A DNA stretch of 64,000 nucleotides from Parietaria judaica (lineage: Eukaryota; Streptophyta; Magnoliopsida; Rosales; Urticaceae). Below are positions 1 to 11,596 of this stretch, piece after piece (the stretch's first letter is position 1; each line of letters begins with the position of its first letter). The translations under genes were made by a program, and so were the position numbers. The stretch covers positions 31,176,555 through 31,240,554 of the forward strand of contig OX940870.1 of NCBI GenBank assembly GCA_954871525.1, read 5' to 3'. The notes beneath the pieces are model-generated. The model was given only the letters and a program-made list of their open reading frames with translations, did no database searches and was not told the origin of the DNA.

Positions 1-1435
1 CAAAGTCTGAGCAATTACTGGAGATTTGACCATTGTGAGGGATTTTATCTAACTTAGATTTCCCCGAGTTAAACTTCTTCATCGAGCTGGTCAGTGAGAT
101 GATGTTCCGATCTTTCTCAGACAATTTCGCATTAGCTGTAGCCAGAGACTGTTTGTATGAGGTAATCTGTTCAGCTTGAGATTGATTGAGTTGATGAAGC
201 TTCTCTAACTCCGTGGTCAAAGACTCATTTTCACACCTAAGAAGTTTGTTAGCTATGATCAGATTTTTATTGAGCTCACTAACCTCTTGAGATTTATTGA
301 AGAGAATCTGATATGTGGCTTCTAGGTGCTCGACTGTAGTTTCTTCATCTTAATCTTCTTCAGAAGCGTTCTTCTCAGGTACATCGTCTTCATTAGATTC
401 TTCGTCCATAAAGGTAAGAGAGGCATTGAAGACAGCATACTGGCTGAAAACATGATCGCAATCTTCATCATTTGAATCGTTATCACTGGAGGAGCTGGAG
501 CTGTAAGAATCGCTGGAGGAGCTGGAGCTATATGACTTGGACTGCAGCTTTTTCTGGGTGTTTGCACACTGCGATTTGCTGTAGCCGCTGCATTCATGAC
601 ACTTCTTCTCTCGAGTTGTTGTGTTATGACACTTTCCCTGTTTCTGAAATTTTGTCAGCATCTTTCCAGATTTTTTCGTCAGAAAGGCTAGATCGTCCAC
701 GGAGTCATCAAGGAGAGTGTTTGAACTACAACCGGATGTGCCTTTGTATGCGCTGCCAGATGAGCTCTTAAAGGCTACTATTGTGAGTTCTTCTTCAGGC
801 AAGTTCATCTCAGAGGTTTGAAGAGAACCGATCAGTTGATCAAGGTTCATTGTGGTCACATCTTTTGCTTTTTCTATTGCTGCAATCTTCGGACGAAACC
901 TCTTGAATAGACATCGAAGAGTCTTCCGAACTAGGTCTAATTCAGTGTAGAGCTTTCCCAATTGATGAGCTTGATTGGAGATCTGTTTGAGTTGTTCGTA
1001 AAATTCAGCTATAGTCGCATCTTCAGCCATTCTAAAGTTCTCGAATCTTGAGGCAAGAATCTGAAACTTTGATTCACGGACAGCTGTAGTTCCCTCATGA
1101 AGATGTTGCAGAGCATCCCGTGCATTCTTTGCAGACTCATGAATGCATATAAGAGTGAATTGATGTTCATCCACACACGAGAAAATAGCATTCAGGGCCT
1201 TCGAATTCGCCATCGAGGCGTTTTCGTCTTCAGTAGACCATTCTTTTATAGGCTTAAGAATCCACTTTTTCTCTTCATTCTGTTTCTTTGGTTCAGTCCA
1301 TCCTTCTTTGAGAACAATCCATGCCTTTGCATCCAGGGACTGAATATAAGTCTTCATGCGTGTTTTCCAGAAGCTGTAGTTGGTTCCATCAAGCATCGGA
1401 GGTCTTGCCGTAGAAGCTGATGCGCGAGAAGTCAT
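1..1435 (-). pseudogene. Ty1-Copia gag, left-edge partial, one in-frame stop
   Basis: The minus-strand reading frame starts at ATG 1435-1433 and runs 361 codons to a TAA at 350-352. The same frame then stays open to the window edge, so only one stop breaks it. The N-terminus (GTNYSFWKTRM) is typical of DUF4219, and residues about 60-220 resemble the UBN2/retrotran_gag_2 domain (AFYEQLKQISNQ, DLVRKTLRCLF). A Ser/Asp/Glu-rich region follows. Past the stop, the frame encodes a Leu/Lys/Glu-rich stretch that looks like coiled coil. The zinc knuckle near residue 279 is degenerate: its cysteines are present but the spacing is short and the histidine is missing. Protease, integrase and reverse transcriptase would lie beyond the left edge. 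The start is supported by the primer-binding site and LTR immediately upstream. This is an inactive retrotransposon gene. Confidence 0.85.
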
Positions 1436-1505
1436 CTTGATGGACGTAACTGACTGATTTTACCACTGTCTTCGAGTCAAAGAGATATTTCGTCATTGGC
1501 CTAGC

Positions 1506-1517
1506 TCTGATACCAAT
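1506..1517 (-). other. tRNA-iMet primer-binding site of the left-edge Copia element
   Basis: The minus strand reads TTGGTATCAGAGC next to an LTR end finishing ...TTTACA. TGGTATCAGAGC is the standard plant initiator-methionine tRNA primer site. It fixes the element's orientation and the inner LTR boundary at 1518. Confidence 0.85.
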
Positions 1518-2390
1518 TGTAAAGTCAGTTTACGTGATTTATACGGATTAACGAGATAGTCACCAAACACAACGCGGAAAGCAATATAGAGACACGCGAT
1601 GTTTTGGTAACGCAGTTCGATACCTATCTACTTCTGCGGGGCCCTCGCCCAGATTAATCAAAAACTAAGTTTACAAGCACCAATTACTAGGAAAGTAAAA
1701 TAGCTAAGATAAAGGGACTCCCCCTGAAGCTACTACTTGCTACACAGCCGGTAACACGGCTTGGTCTTGAAACTATGATAGAGTCTCGATACGTGACGAC
1801 CATCACTTCCCTTCTGGAATCGGACTCAGCAAGATCCCCTTGCTATGTTGTCGACGTTAGACTGACTCCTTCAGTCTGGTTCTCAATAACGCAGTCGACG
1901 CCTCTCCCGAGGTAGGAATAATCGATGATAAAACACCGTTCTGTGATAAATGATAATCTTGATACTGATGGTAAGGTTAATCTCTAGAAGGGACAACGTG
2001 ATACTTATCTGTGCAGTATGAAAACCTTTTGTAGCGTCCCTTCGAATGTTCTTGACGAACAACAAGCTTGATTACGTGGATGACGTGAAAATCGCAAGCT
2101 TGATTTTAGGTTGTTTATGAAGAACAACCTTCTTGAGCCCTCTCTGAATTTTCTCTGAATTGTAAACCTGGAGAACTGAGGAAGAAGGAGGCAAATAATA
2201 CGTATTTAAGAAGTCAAATTCATAGCTCCATTTTCCCCTCAAAATAGCAACTAATTCCCACGGTTGGGTAGGGGCCGGGTCGGGCAGCCCCCAATGGGGC
2301 TGACCAGCGGGCAACCCGTGACCGGCGGGTCGGTCGGGCTGAGGCCCGTGGGGCCCGCCCAATGCACTGGTTTCCTTCATAATCATAAAT
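1518..2390 (-). repeat. 5' LTR of the left-edge Copia element (outer end uncertain)
   Basis: The inner boundary at 1518 is set by the CA end next to the primer site. The outer end cannot be fixed because the partner LTR lies outside the window. The LTR reaches at least the GC-rich block at 2265-2370 and may run to about 2580. The short ORFs inside it are not genes. Confidence 0.6.
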
Positions 2391-2597
2391 TCAGGTATAA
2401 AAATTCTTGGATCTTTTTTATTTTTTTTAAAAAATTATAGAATAGGAATGTTTGATTTAATTTTTTGTAAGGGTATGACTTTGTCATTTATAAACGAGGA
2501 TAAACGACAATCTTTTACCATCTCCAACGAAACTATCATTAAATTGGTGTTAAGTGTTTTTAATCTTCAATTTTTCATTACACGCAGTCTATTATAT

Positions 2598-2882
2598 TAG
2601 GGAAACTTCATAAAACTTCCTTCAAAACACCTTAAATTATTTTATTACATCCTTTTTAAATTTTATGTACCAAAATACCCTTAGTTGTGTCCATTTTTTT
2701 CGGACGCGGCTTGTCCATTTTTCAGGAGGCAATATGTCTATTTTTCAGGACACAATATGTATATTTTGAAAGCGTATTTTGGTACATAAAATTTAAAAAG
2801 TATGTATTTCCAATTATAATGTTTTAAGGTGTAATAAAATAATTTATGGTGTTTTGAGAGATGTTTTATGAAGTTTCCTTTA
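2598..2882. mobile_element. Fold-back MITE, about 285 bp
   Basis: The left end (AGGGAAACTTCATAAAAC, from 2599) recurs inverted at the right end (to about 2882). The inner segments 2653-2678 and 2789-2815 are also inverse copies, so most of the unit would fold into a hairpin. It codes for nothing. The ends resemble those of the fold-back at 56068-56516. The target-site duplication is ambiguous (ATTA or TTA on both sides). Confidence 0.75.
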
Positions 2883-3334
2883 TTAATAATGTTGCTGACT
2901 ACTCAACTTCTGATTTGTTACATCAGACAGCAAAGGTAGCTAGGCGACAGTGTTAAACATTTTCTTTAGAAAAATGCTCTCTGTTTTTCTTCTCCCGATA
3001 GTAGGATTAATTATTATACTAATGCAATTAGTTGGACTTCTGCAAATAATTAGTAATTAATATTTTGGATTAGTCAGACTTAGAAATTAATGAGTGGAAG
3101 GAAGGAACTAATGGTTTGCTCCTAGGTTTTTTATTTTTATTTTTATTTTTTTATTATATATATATATATGAAAATCTGAAGAAAAAAAAGTCACCCAAAA
3201 AGCAAGTTTTACCCCTTTTGTTTCCCATTTTAATAAATCTGAAAATTTATTCCCCAACTCAATTTTTATCCTTTTGACAAAAATACCCTCTTTTACCATT
3301 ATTTTTACTTACTGTTTTCACCCATCTCTGTGTG

Positions 3335-4135
3335 GTTAGACAATTTTTTGCTTCAATTTGGACCGTTTTTGGTATCTTTGTAGACAATTTCTTGGTTTCG
3401 AAAAAAAGACTTAGACACTTTTATGCATAGACTTAGACACTAAATAAAGCCTAAGTAGACACTTCTAAATTTTCAAAATAAAATCCATCAAATTATTAAC
3501 TGAAATCATAAGTTTATATGTAGTTAGACAATTTTTAAAATAAAAAATGTCTACTTTGTGCATCTTTGTAGACACTTTCAAAAAAGTACGAAATATTTGT
3601 TAGACAAATTTTTGCCTCATTTTGGACCCTTTTTGGTATTGGCTTAGACACTTTTGGGGTCGAAAAAATCCTTACACAGTTTCATGCATAGACTTAGACA
3701 CTAAATAAAACCTAAATAGACACTTCTAAATTTTCAAAATAGAGTCCATCAAATTATTAACAAGTTAAAATTACAATTCTAAATATAGTTAGACACTTTT
3801 TAACATAAAAAATGATTGTTTTGTGCATCTTTGTAGACACTTCTAAAAAAGTGTGAAATATTGGTTAGACCGTTTTTTTCATCATTTTGTACCGTTTTTG
3901 GTATTGGCTTAGACAGTTTTTAGTTTTTCGAAAAAGCCTTCGACAATTTCATGCATAGACTTGGAAACTAAATAAAGCCTAAGTAGACTCTTCTAAATTT
4001 TCAAAATAAAGTTCATCAAATTATTAACTAGTTGAAATTACACAGTAGACACTTCTATATGTAGTTAAACACTTCTATATGTAGTAGACTCTTCTATATG
4101 TAGTTAAACACTTTTTAAACACTTCTATATGTAGT
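3335..4135. repeat. Tandem array, about 264-bp unit, three copies
   Basis: Copies begin at 3335, 3599 and 3864 with a GTTAGACaattttt-like start. Each carries 'GGACCgTTTTTGGTAT' and many short TAGACACTT motifs. Spacings are 264 and 265 bp. The third copy decays into short TAGACTCTTCTATATGTAG repeats after 4040. No coding potential was seen. The block at 3170-3300 resembles the inner arms of the MITE at 56068-56516. Confidence 0.75.
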
Positions 4136-4140
4136 AGACT

Positions 4141-6710
4141 CTCTTATAGCATTTCTCGTCAACAATTTAATCCTTACATATTTTTGCATGAGAATTCTTA
4201 TTATATTCAAATTACAATGTATAAGCCCTAAAATCGTTATTTTTTCAATTGGTTTGAGATTTTAGGTCAATAAATAAAAACACGATATGAACATCAAGAA
4301 CACCAATACTCAAATCAACATTAAAAATAATATATGAATATCAAGAACACTATATAAACTTCAAAAATGCTATATAAACAATAAAAATAAGATTTCAACA
4401 TCAGTAACACGAAAAAGGTTTCTCAAAAATAGAAAAAATATTGCCATAAGCAAAAATATCGATTTTGGGACATCAACATCGAAATTTGACTAAAACTAAA
4501 AAATCTCATGTATGCGAGATCTCGCTAGGCAAAGTTGTATATTTTTTATGATTATATATATTGCATATTTTTTAGACCTCATTCGAGGATTAAATACAGT
4601 TGTGTAAATTTTACTCTACGTTTTCATGCCGTTCAATAATCTATGTTCCAATACTAGTGGTTGAATTTAGCTATCGAAGCCATTGAAAACTACGACTCTT
4701 ATAATGAAGATATATTGGTCCCAAAATAAAGTCTTATTAATTTTTAGTACCATTTATGATGTAACGACTGTAAACAATGTAAAATAAAGAAATGCTATCG
4801 GAAATGCTATAGCATTTCCTATAGCATTTCTCGTCAACAATTTAATCCTTATTCATTTTTGCATGAGAATTTTTATTATATTCAAATTCCAATGTATAAG
4901 CCCTAAAATCGTTATTTTTTCAATTGGTTTGAGATTTTAAGGTCAATATATAAAAACACGATATAAACATCAAGAGCACCAATACTCAAATCAACATTAA
5001 AAATAATATATGAATATCAAGAACTCTATATAAACTTCAAAAAACTTATATGAACAATAAAAACAATATTTCAACATAAAAAGCACGAAAAACGATTCTA
5101 AAAAATAGAAAAAATATTGCCATAAGAAAAAATATCGATTTTGGGGCCTAAACATCGAAATTTGACTAAAACCAAAAAATCTCATGTACACGAGATCTCG
5201 GTAGCCAAAGTTGTATATTGTTTATGATGATATATATTGCATATTTTTTAGACCTCCCGACCTAATTCGAGGATTAAATACAGTTGTGTAAATTGTAATG
5301 TACGTTTCTAAGCCATTGTATAATCTATGTTCCGATATTAGTGGTTGAATTTAGTAATCGAACCCATTGAAGACTACGACTCTTATAATGAAGATCTATT
5401 GGTCCCAAAATAAAGTTTTATTAATTTTTAGTACCATTGATGATGTAACGACTGTAAACAATGTAAAATAAACAAATTTTATAGGGAAGGCTATAGCATT
5501 TCCTATAGCATTTCTCGTCCACAATTTAATCCTTACTTATTTTTGCATGAGAATTCTTGTTATATTCAAATTCCATTTTATAAGCCCTAAAATCGTTATT
5601 TTTTTCAATTGGTTTGAGAATTTAGGTCAATATATAAAAACACGATATGAACATCAAGAACACCAATACTCAAATCAACATTAAAAGTAATATATGAATA
5701 TCCAGAACACTATATGAACTTTAAAAATGCTATGTGAACAATAAAAACAATATATCAACATCAATAACACGAAAAATGTTTCTAAAAAATAGAAAAATAT
5801 TGCCATAAGAGAAAATATCGATTTTGGGGCCTAAACGTCGAAATTCGACTAGAAATAAAAAATCTCATGTATACGAGATCTCTCTGTGCAAAGCTCTATA
5901 TTATTTATGATAATATCTATTGCATATTTTATAGACCTCCAGACCTAATTCGAGGATTAAATACATTTGTGTAAATTTTACTCTACGTTTCTAGGCCATT
6001 GTATAATCTATGTTCTGATATTAGTGGTTGAATTTAGCAATCGAACCCATTGAAGACAACGACTCTTATAATGAAGATATATTGGTCCCAAAATAAAGTC
6101 TTATTAATTTTTAGTACCATTGATGATTTAACGACTGTAAACAATGTAAAATAAAGAAATCCTATAGCATTTCCTATAGCATTTCTCGTCAAAAATTTAA
6201 TCCTTACATATTTTTGCATGAAAATTCTAGTTATATTCAAATTCCAATATATAAGCCCTAAAATAGTTATTTTTTCAATTGGTTTGAGATTTTAGGTCAA
6301 TATATAAAAACACGATTTGAACATCAAGAACACCAATACTCAAATCAACATTAAAAATAATATATCAATATCAAGAACACTACATGAACTTCAAAAATTC
6401 TGTATGAAAAATAAAAACAATATATCAATATCAATAACACGAAAAACGTTTCTAAGAAATAGAAAAAATACTGCCATAAGAGAAAATATCGATTTTGGGG
6501 CCTAAACGTCGAAATTCGACTAGAAGTAAAAAATCTCATGTATGCGAGATCTCTCTGTGCAATGCTCTATATTGTTTATGATGATATCTATTGCATATTT
6601 TTTAGACCTCCCGACCTAATTCGAGGATTAAAAACAGTTGTGTAAATTTTACTCTACGTTTCTAGGCCATTGTATAATTTATGTTCCGATACTAGTGGTT
6701 GAATTTAGTA
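4141..6710. repeat. Tandem array, about 675-bp unit, four copies
   Basis: The landmark ATTTCTCGTC occurs at 4151, 4826, 5510 and 6181, giving periods of 675, 684 and 671 bp. Each unit carries the same order of sub-blocks (AAAATCGTTATTTTTTCAA, then CATCAAGAACACCAATACTC, then AATATCGATTTTGGG). Unit junctions contain a palindrome (GAAATGCTATAGCATTTC at 4801-4818). Similar 62-68 aa minus-strand ORFs recur in the copies but are very Phe/Tyr-rich and follow from the AT-rich repeat, so I do not call them genes. A fifth partial copy sits in an OSC1 intron at 34991-35221. Confidence 0.88.
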
Positions 6711-8437
6711 ACGATTCAACCAAATTGACGATTCATATACTCTTCAACGTGACATACTTAACGATTCAACCAAATTGATATTAAAAATTACAATATATAA
6801 ATGAATAAAAGCATATTGGACGTATATAAAAACCACTGCTTCACAAGTCATATTATATCACGCTTAATTGCTCTTCTAGCGTTAGGCCCCTAACAATGGA
6901 GATCAACAATTACATATTTTCCTTGGCCCTAGCCCTAACCCTACCAGTCCTCGGCAGATACAAGATGAAGATCGTGGTAATAACTCCTCTGAAGATCTCA
7001 CGCATTAACTCCACTGCCATTTACCATTGTTCCACCAACACATCCAACGTCTTTATCCAGTTCGAATCTGACAATAAAATCTCCATAAATAAATAATCCC
7101 CATGATGCCATAATATTTCCCAACAACAAGGATATCTTGTCCACTTGCACAATTTGATTTTCATTGCCTTGATCTACTTGATGATTGAGCTACATATATC
7201 CTACACGAGTCATATAAGCCATAGAAGGAATTCCTCCACAATACCGAGTTTCACATAATGACAAAACCAAACACAGACTGCGGAATACAATCTAGTGTTC
7301 TTAATTACAAAACCAACCATATTGCAAACACATCGTTAGGAGTGCAAATTAAACCACGTAAAAAATTCTCTCGCGTTCTTTGTTTTGGGGCTCTACCAGG
7401 TTTTGCTAGTTTGATGGATATTCCTCTCACCCTTTACTACTCGTTCAACCATGATGACAAAATTACGTGATTAATAATGAAAATGAATTTCTAAATAAAT
7501 TTAAATGGTTCCTATATTATGTTTTGAGGGACTACAACCCTTTTGAAGTCAAACTATATGTCCGCATCACCGTAATTGAAACTTATCTAAATAAATTTGA
7601 AATAAGGAGTTACATAACATGTGATTCCAAACTATTCTTTAAGTAACGAAACTATCATAGTCGCAGTTACAAATCAATAACCCAGACCAAATTATAGACT
7701 TCAAAGCTGATGATGATGCAAACAATTAACTAATCGAGTTATAAGCTAGGTTTGATTAGTAGCATAATCTTTATAATATTCATTTGAAATCACATTTGCA
7801 ATTTCCTTCTCAAGATCTGCCTTGATAATATATTCCAAAACAATATTTATCAATAACTTTGAAATATTTCTGTTTCTAATCAATCAGTATATCTGGAAAT
7901 ATAAATTATTTTTTGGTCAATGTCTTCTCTAAAATTAAGCAATAATTCCATTAGAGTCCCGATGTGACCAGACAATGTATATGCGATACTTAACATTTGG
8001 ACTAGCGGATTAAAATTGAAATTAAAAGTTGGACCTTGAGATAAATAATTTTTTGTTTTTTAAAAAAATTTTGTCACGAAAAAAATAATAAACTTAGAAT
8101 ATATTGGATATTTCTTAGTATTTTGCCGCGGTTATCCCTGTAATTAATTATAAGCTCAACCTCTACATATATACGTCGTTAAAACTTTATTCATTGTTTT
8201 CGTGGTCAATCTGATTCGAGATTGCCAATATTTAAAGGGATATTTAAACTCCAACACTCGTCAGCATTGTTAAATTTTCTCCTATTCGTCAGCCAAAATA
8301 ATAAAAATATATTATTCATTAGGAAATAAGAAGTTAGAACAGGTAGTGATGTGAACTCTGTACCCTATTCGGAATTATGAGTTATATTTGATTATATATT
8401 CAAGTATTATATATATAAGCCCTCTAATTTAAGTTAT
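6711..8437. other. AT-rich intergenic region, no supported gene
   Basis: A short direct repeat (AACGATTCAACCAAATTGA) occurs at 6710 and 6759. ORFs of 66 and 70 aa at 6896-7096 and 7258-7470 match nothing I recognise. The first begins with a hydrophobic stretch that could pass for a signal peptide, but I would not annotate it. Confidence 0.5.
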
Positions 8438-9139
8438 TGTTGAGGTTGAAAATCGGCCTCCGCAGTCACTGAGTTACGAGTGGTGTAGTTCCGAGTTTAG
8501 TTTACCTTAGAGAGCGGACTTTTGGTTAAAACTAGATCACGTGGAAAGACATAGTGTTTTCGAGAAAATGTGTCGGGTTGTTTGTTAAGTGATTGGGCCT
8601 CAATGGGAAACTATTTTTGCGTGTGTATTGATCGTACAAAAATATGTGATCCTTTGTACATGGGCCTTAGCCCTCTATTTATAATAAACTACGATATTCA
8701 AATCACTTATCATAATTTGGTTGTTACAATTGCGTTTGATTCCCTCATAATGGCCATAATTGCATGGCTGTAATTATGAGCGTAATTGTCGTCGTCAATT
8801 GGCTGGAGCGTCGCTTGAAGCTACGCTGATTGCTTTGATTTCGACTTCGGTCTTCGTCTTTGGAATTATCATCCTCGTCGATGATGATGCGCCTCGTCGC
8901 CACTCTCATCATTCTTCTTGTTGATTGGCGATGATCTTCGTCGTTGAGGCTTCGATCGCAGCATGCTTCCTCATCGCTGAAGATCTTCGTCGCTTGATTA
9001 GATATGATCCCCTTCGACTTTGTTGACTGAGCTTGTGAGAGTTTTGAGCCCTTGGCCAATGAGACCAAAATTATTAAACGACAGAAGTAGATTTCGTCGT
9101 AACAATGCAAATTGTCGTAAACGAAATCGCATTTCAACA
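8438..9139. repeat. Probable solo LTR, about 702 bp
   Basis: The segment begins TGTTGA and ends TCAACA, the inverted ends typical of LTRs. Flanking 5-mers are GTTAT and ATTAT, a target duplication with one mismatch. A TATA-like run (CTATTTATAATA) lies near 8680. No primer site or internal domain adjoins it, which suggests a solo LTR left by recombination. The charged 131-aa minus-strand ORF inside is not treated as a gene. Confidence 0.5.
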
Positions 9140-9775
9140 ATTATGTGTCGCTATTAAGCCTCTATTCCCTATACATTTGTAAACTGGCTATATCTAGTCA
9201 TACATCCCATTGCATTTTTAACTAAATATCATTATTTTCTATGTTTATAAACGGTGTTGGTGTCTACGGGGCTAAGAAGGTAAACGGCAATTAAATCATT
9301 CCCTGAAACTAGAGCATTAGAAAATAATCTTTGGAAAAAAAGAAAAAAAAACTAACATTGAAGGATTAATAAAGATCATAAAATATGCCAACAAAAATCG
9401 ACTATCCAAGTTTTGTGCGTTGGCAGCGCTGAGGGGTATGGAATCACGAGAATCGGGGGAGACGAGCATTTGGAGTATTTCACTAAAAAAAAAAAACATA
9501 TTTCCAGCTTGAAGTACAAACAAAGTCTTTGAAGTTTGAACCTCTAGCAATTATTTCACTTTAAGTCAATTGCTTCTTTGATCCTCTTACAATTATTATA
9601 TGCAACGCAATCTTTCGACGGGTGATCTTACACTTCTAAGATTGTTGATTTTGACCGTTACTTGTTTGCTTATCACTCAAAATATGAAAGTAGAAGAAAG
9701 AGAAAGATATGATATGATATTATTTTATTATGGTTTTAAAAATTATTATTAAGAAATTTGTGGTTCATTCACAAA
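9140..9775. other. Intergenic AT-rich sequence
   Basis: No gene, repeat or structured element is apparent apart from poly-A/poly-T tracts. Confidence 0.4.
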
Positions 9776-9783
9776 CACGGCTC

Positions 9784-11588
9784 CAAGGTTCGACTTATCG
9801 TGGATAATCGTGGATAATCGACGATTATCGGTCTTACCGATGTTTACCGATAAATAATCCACTACACTAGTTATCGTTTTGGTAACTTATCGCCGATAAT
9901 CGAGATAATGGATAAATCCTTCTCCAATGGATTATCGTTTTTTGCAGTGTAAAATTGAGGCACTTTTCGGTACAATTAAAAAAATTGGCAAAAGTTTGCA
10001 AAGTTTTGATTTAAGCGTTTTTCTCTGAATTTCTTCAAATTTGTGCAAACTTTTTGGTAAATTTAAGAGTTATAATCATAGATATGTATGAATCATGCAT
10101 TTTTTTTCTTTGATATTTACTCATTTTTATGATTAATAGAAGATTTACATGAGTTCAAAACTAAAGAGTTAGTTGTTCATATGAGTTATGTTCTTCAATG
10201 AGTAAAGATTAGTACTTTTGTGATTTTGAGTTGTTTTTTTGCATTCTTATGAATATATATTGATGAAAACTTGTTTTTATGACTTAGTTTGTAATTATTT
10301 TGTGAGATTTAGAGGAAATTCGGATTTGTATGCTTGTTAGGCAAAAGTGTACAAAGTTTTGATTTTTTAAATTTGTTCAAAATATAGATATTTTTTTGAT
10401 GATTTATTGTTTGTATATGCTTTAAAAGATTGTAATTAGTATTTAGTAATAAATATGTATTTGTTGGTGATCTTTTCAGGCATATTTGATGATAATTCGG
10501 ATTTCCTCATAAATGCGGCAAAAGTACTTGAAGTTGATCTTTTCGTGATTTGTGAAATATTCTACTTATTTTTTTGGGTGTTTTCATTCATTAAATATTT
10601 TTTGAAATATTTTTCTGAGTTTTTGGTGTAATTTATTTTCAGATTTGACGATAATTTGGCTATTCACATAATTGCGGCAAAAGTCTTCCAAGTTTAACTT
10701 CTTGTGGTTTTCCGGTAATCTACCAACTTTTCTTGCTTTTAGCTTTCATTAAATATTTATTCCTACAATAATGTGAGATTTGGTGGAATTAAATTTGTTT
10801 TTTGAGGTAAACTTGTTATTTGCGGCAAAAATACCTATTTTTGCCATTTGTCTTGATGTTTTTAACTAGTCTCGTAATTCTTCTTTTTGTTTAGGTTGAA
10901 GATGAGTAAAGACAAAATTGTGAGGGATCATTGCACTCACTATGGGGATCCTAGCAACAACTCGAGTTTCAAGTGCAATTATTGTGGGAAGGAGATCAAA
11001 GTTGGCGAAATCACGAGGATGAAACAACATTTGGCCCGCACCGACATGAACAAAAATTTTGTGCAGGAGATTGTACGCACTTCGAACGTGCATGACTTGT
11101 TTTGGAACAAATATCTAAAGATGCATATAGAAGCAAGTTGTGCCCTAGGAGATCGTCTTGTTTCTGCGGTCGGAGAAGTTGGTATGAGACTCTGAGTATT
11201 ATATATTCATTATCTATCAATTATGTGTTTGAGTTTTTAGATTATGTGTTTGATAGTTGATATTTGTAAGACTATTTTTATTAGTGTTTTAGATTGGAGA
11301 CTTGTGATGGAATTAAATGTGTGTGTATGACTTTTTATTTTTATTTTTATGGAAGTGTGTATGACTTTATCTTCATATGTTTTGGGGTATGATATTATAA
11401 AAATATTTTGTAAGTTTTCCGTCGATAAGTATCGAAAATTATCGATAATTCGTCGATAATCCTCGATAAGTATCGGTAATCGATAAGCTACAGTATTATT
11501 AGTTTTCCGTCGATAATCCGGTAATCCGTCGATTAATCCGTCGATAACGGCAAGTGATTTATCGGTTATCTCGATAAGTTGAACCTTG
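9784..11588 (+). mobile_element. Deleted hAT transposon, 8-bp target duplication
   Basis: The ends are inverted: CAAGGTTCGACTTATCG at 9784, and its near-complement finishing ...GAACCTTG at 11588. A perfect 8-bp direct repeat, CACGGCTC, flanks it (9776-9783 and 11589-11596), as expected for hAT. Both ends carry clusters of ATCG/CGAT motifs (9800-9950 and 11415-11580) that look like subterminal transposase-binding repeats. The 1.8-kb interior keeps only one BED-finger exon and has lost the catalytic and dimerisation regions, so it is non-autonomous. Confidence 0.9.
10902..11195 (+). pseudogene. hAT BED-type zinc-finger exon fragment
   Basis: A short ORF begins at ATG 10902 (MSKDKIVRDH) just after an acceptor-like TTGTTTAG. 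It encodes the plant hAT N-terminal pattern: FKCNYCGKEIKVGEI, then MKQHLA. The CxxC pair and the His of a BED finger are present. The second metal ligand after HLA and the usual aromatic upstream residue are altered. The ORF closes after about 98 codons and no RNase H-like core follows before the right inverted repeat. The product would be a DNA-binding fragment at best. Confidence 0.75.
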
Positions 11589-11596
11589 CACGGCTC

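Noticed and set aside
4997..6539. Similar 62-68 aa ORFs in copies of the 675-bp array, as possible genes
   Set aside because: Phe/Tyr/Ile-rich translations of AT-rich tandem repeats, with no start context, promoter or conserved domain.
8745..9140. 131-aa charged minus-strand ORF
   Set aside because: Lies inside the probable solo LTR and has no recognised domain.
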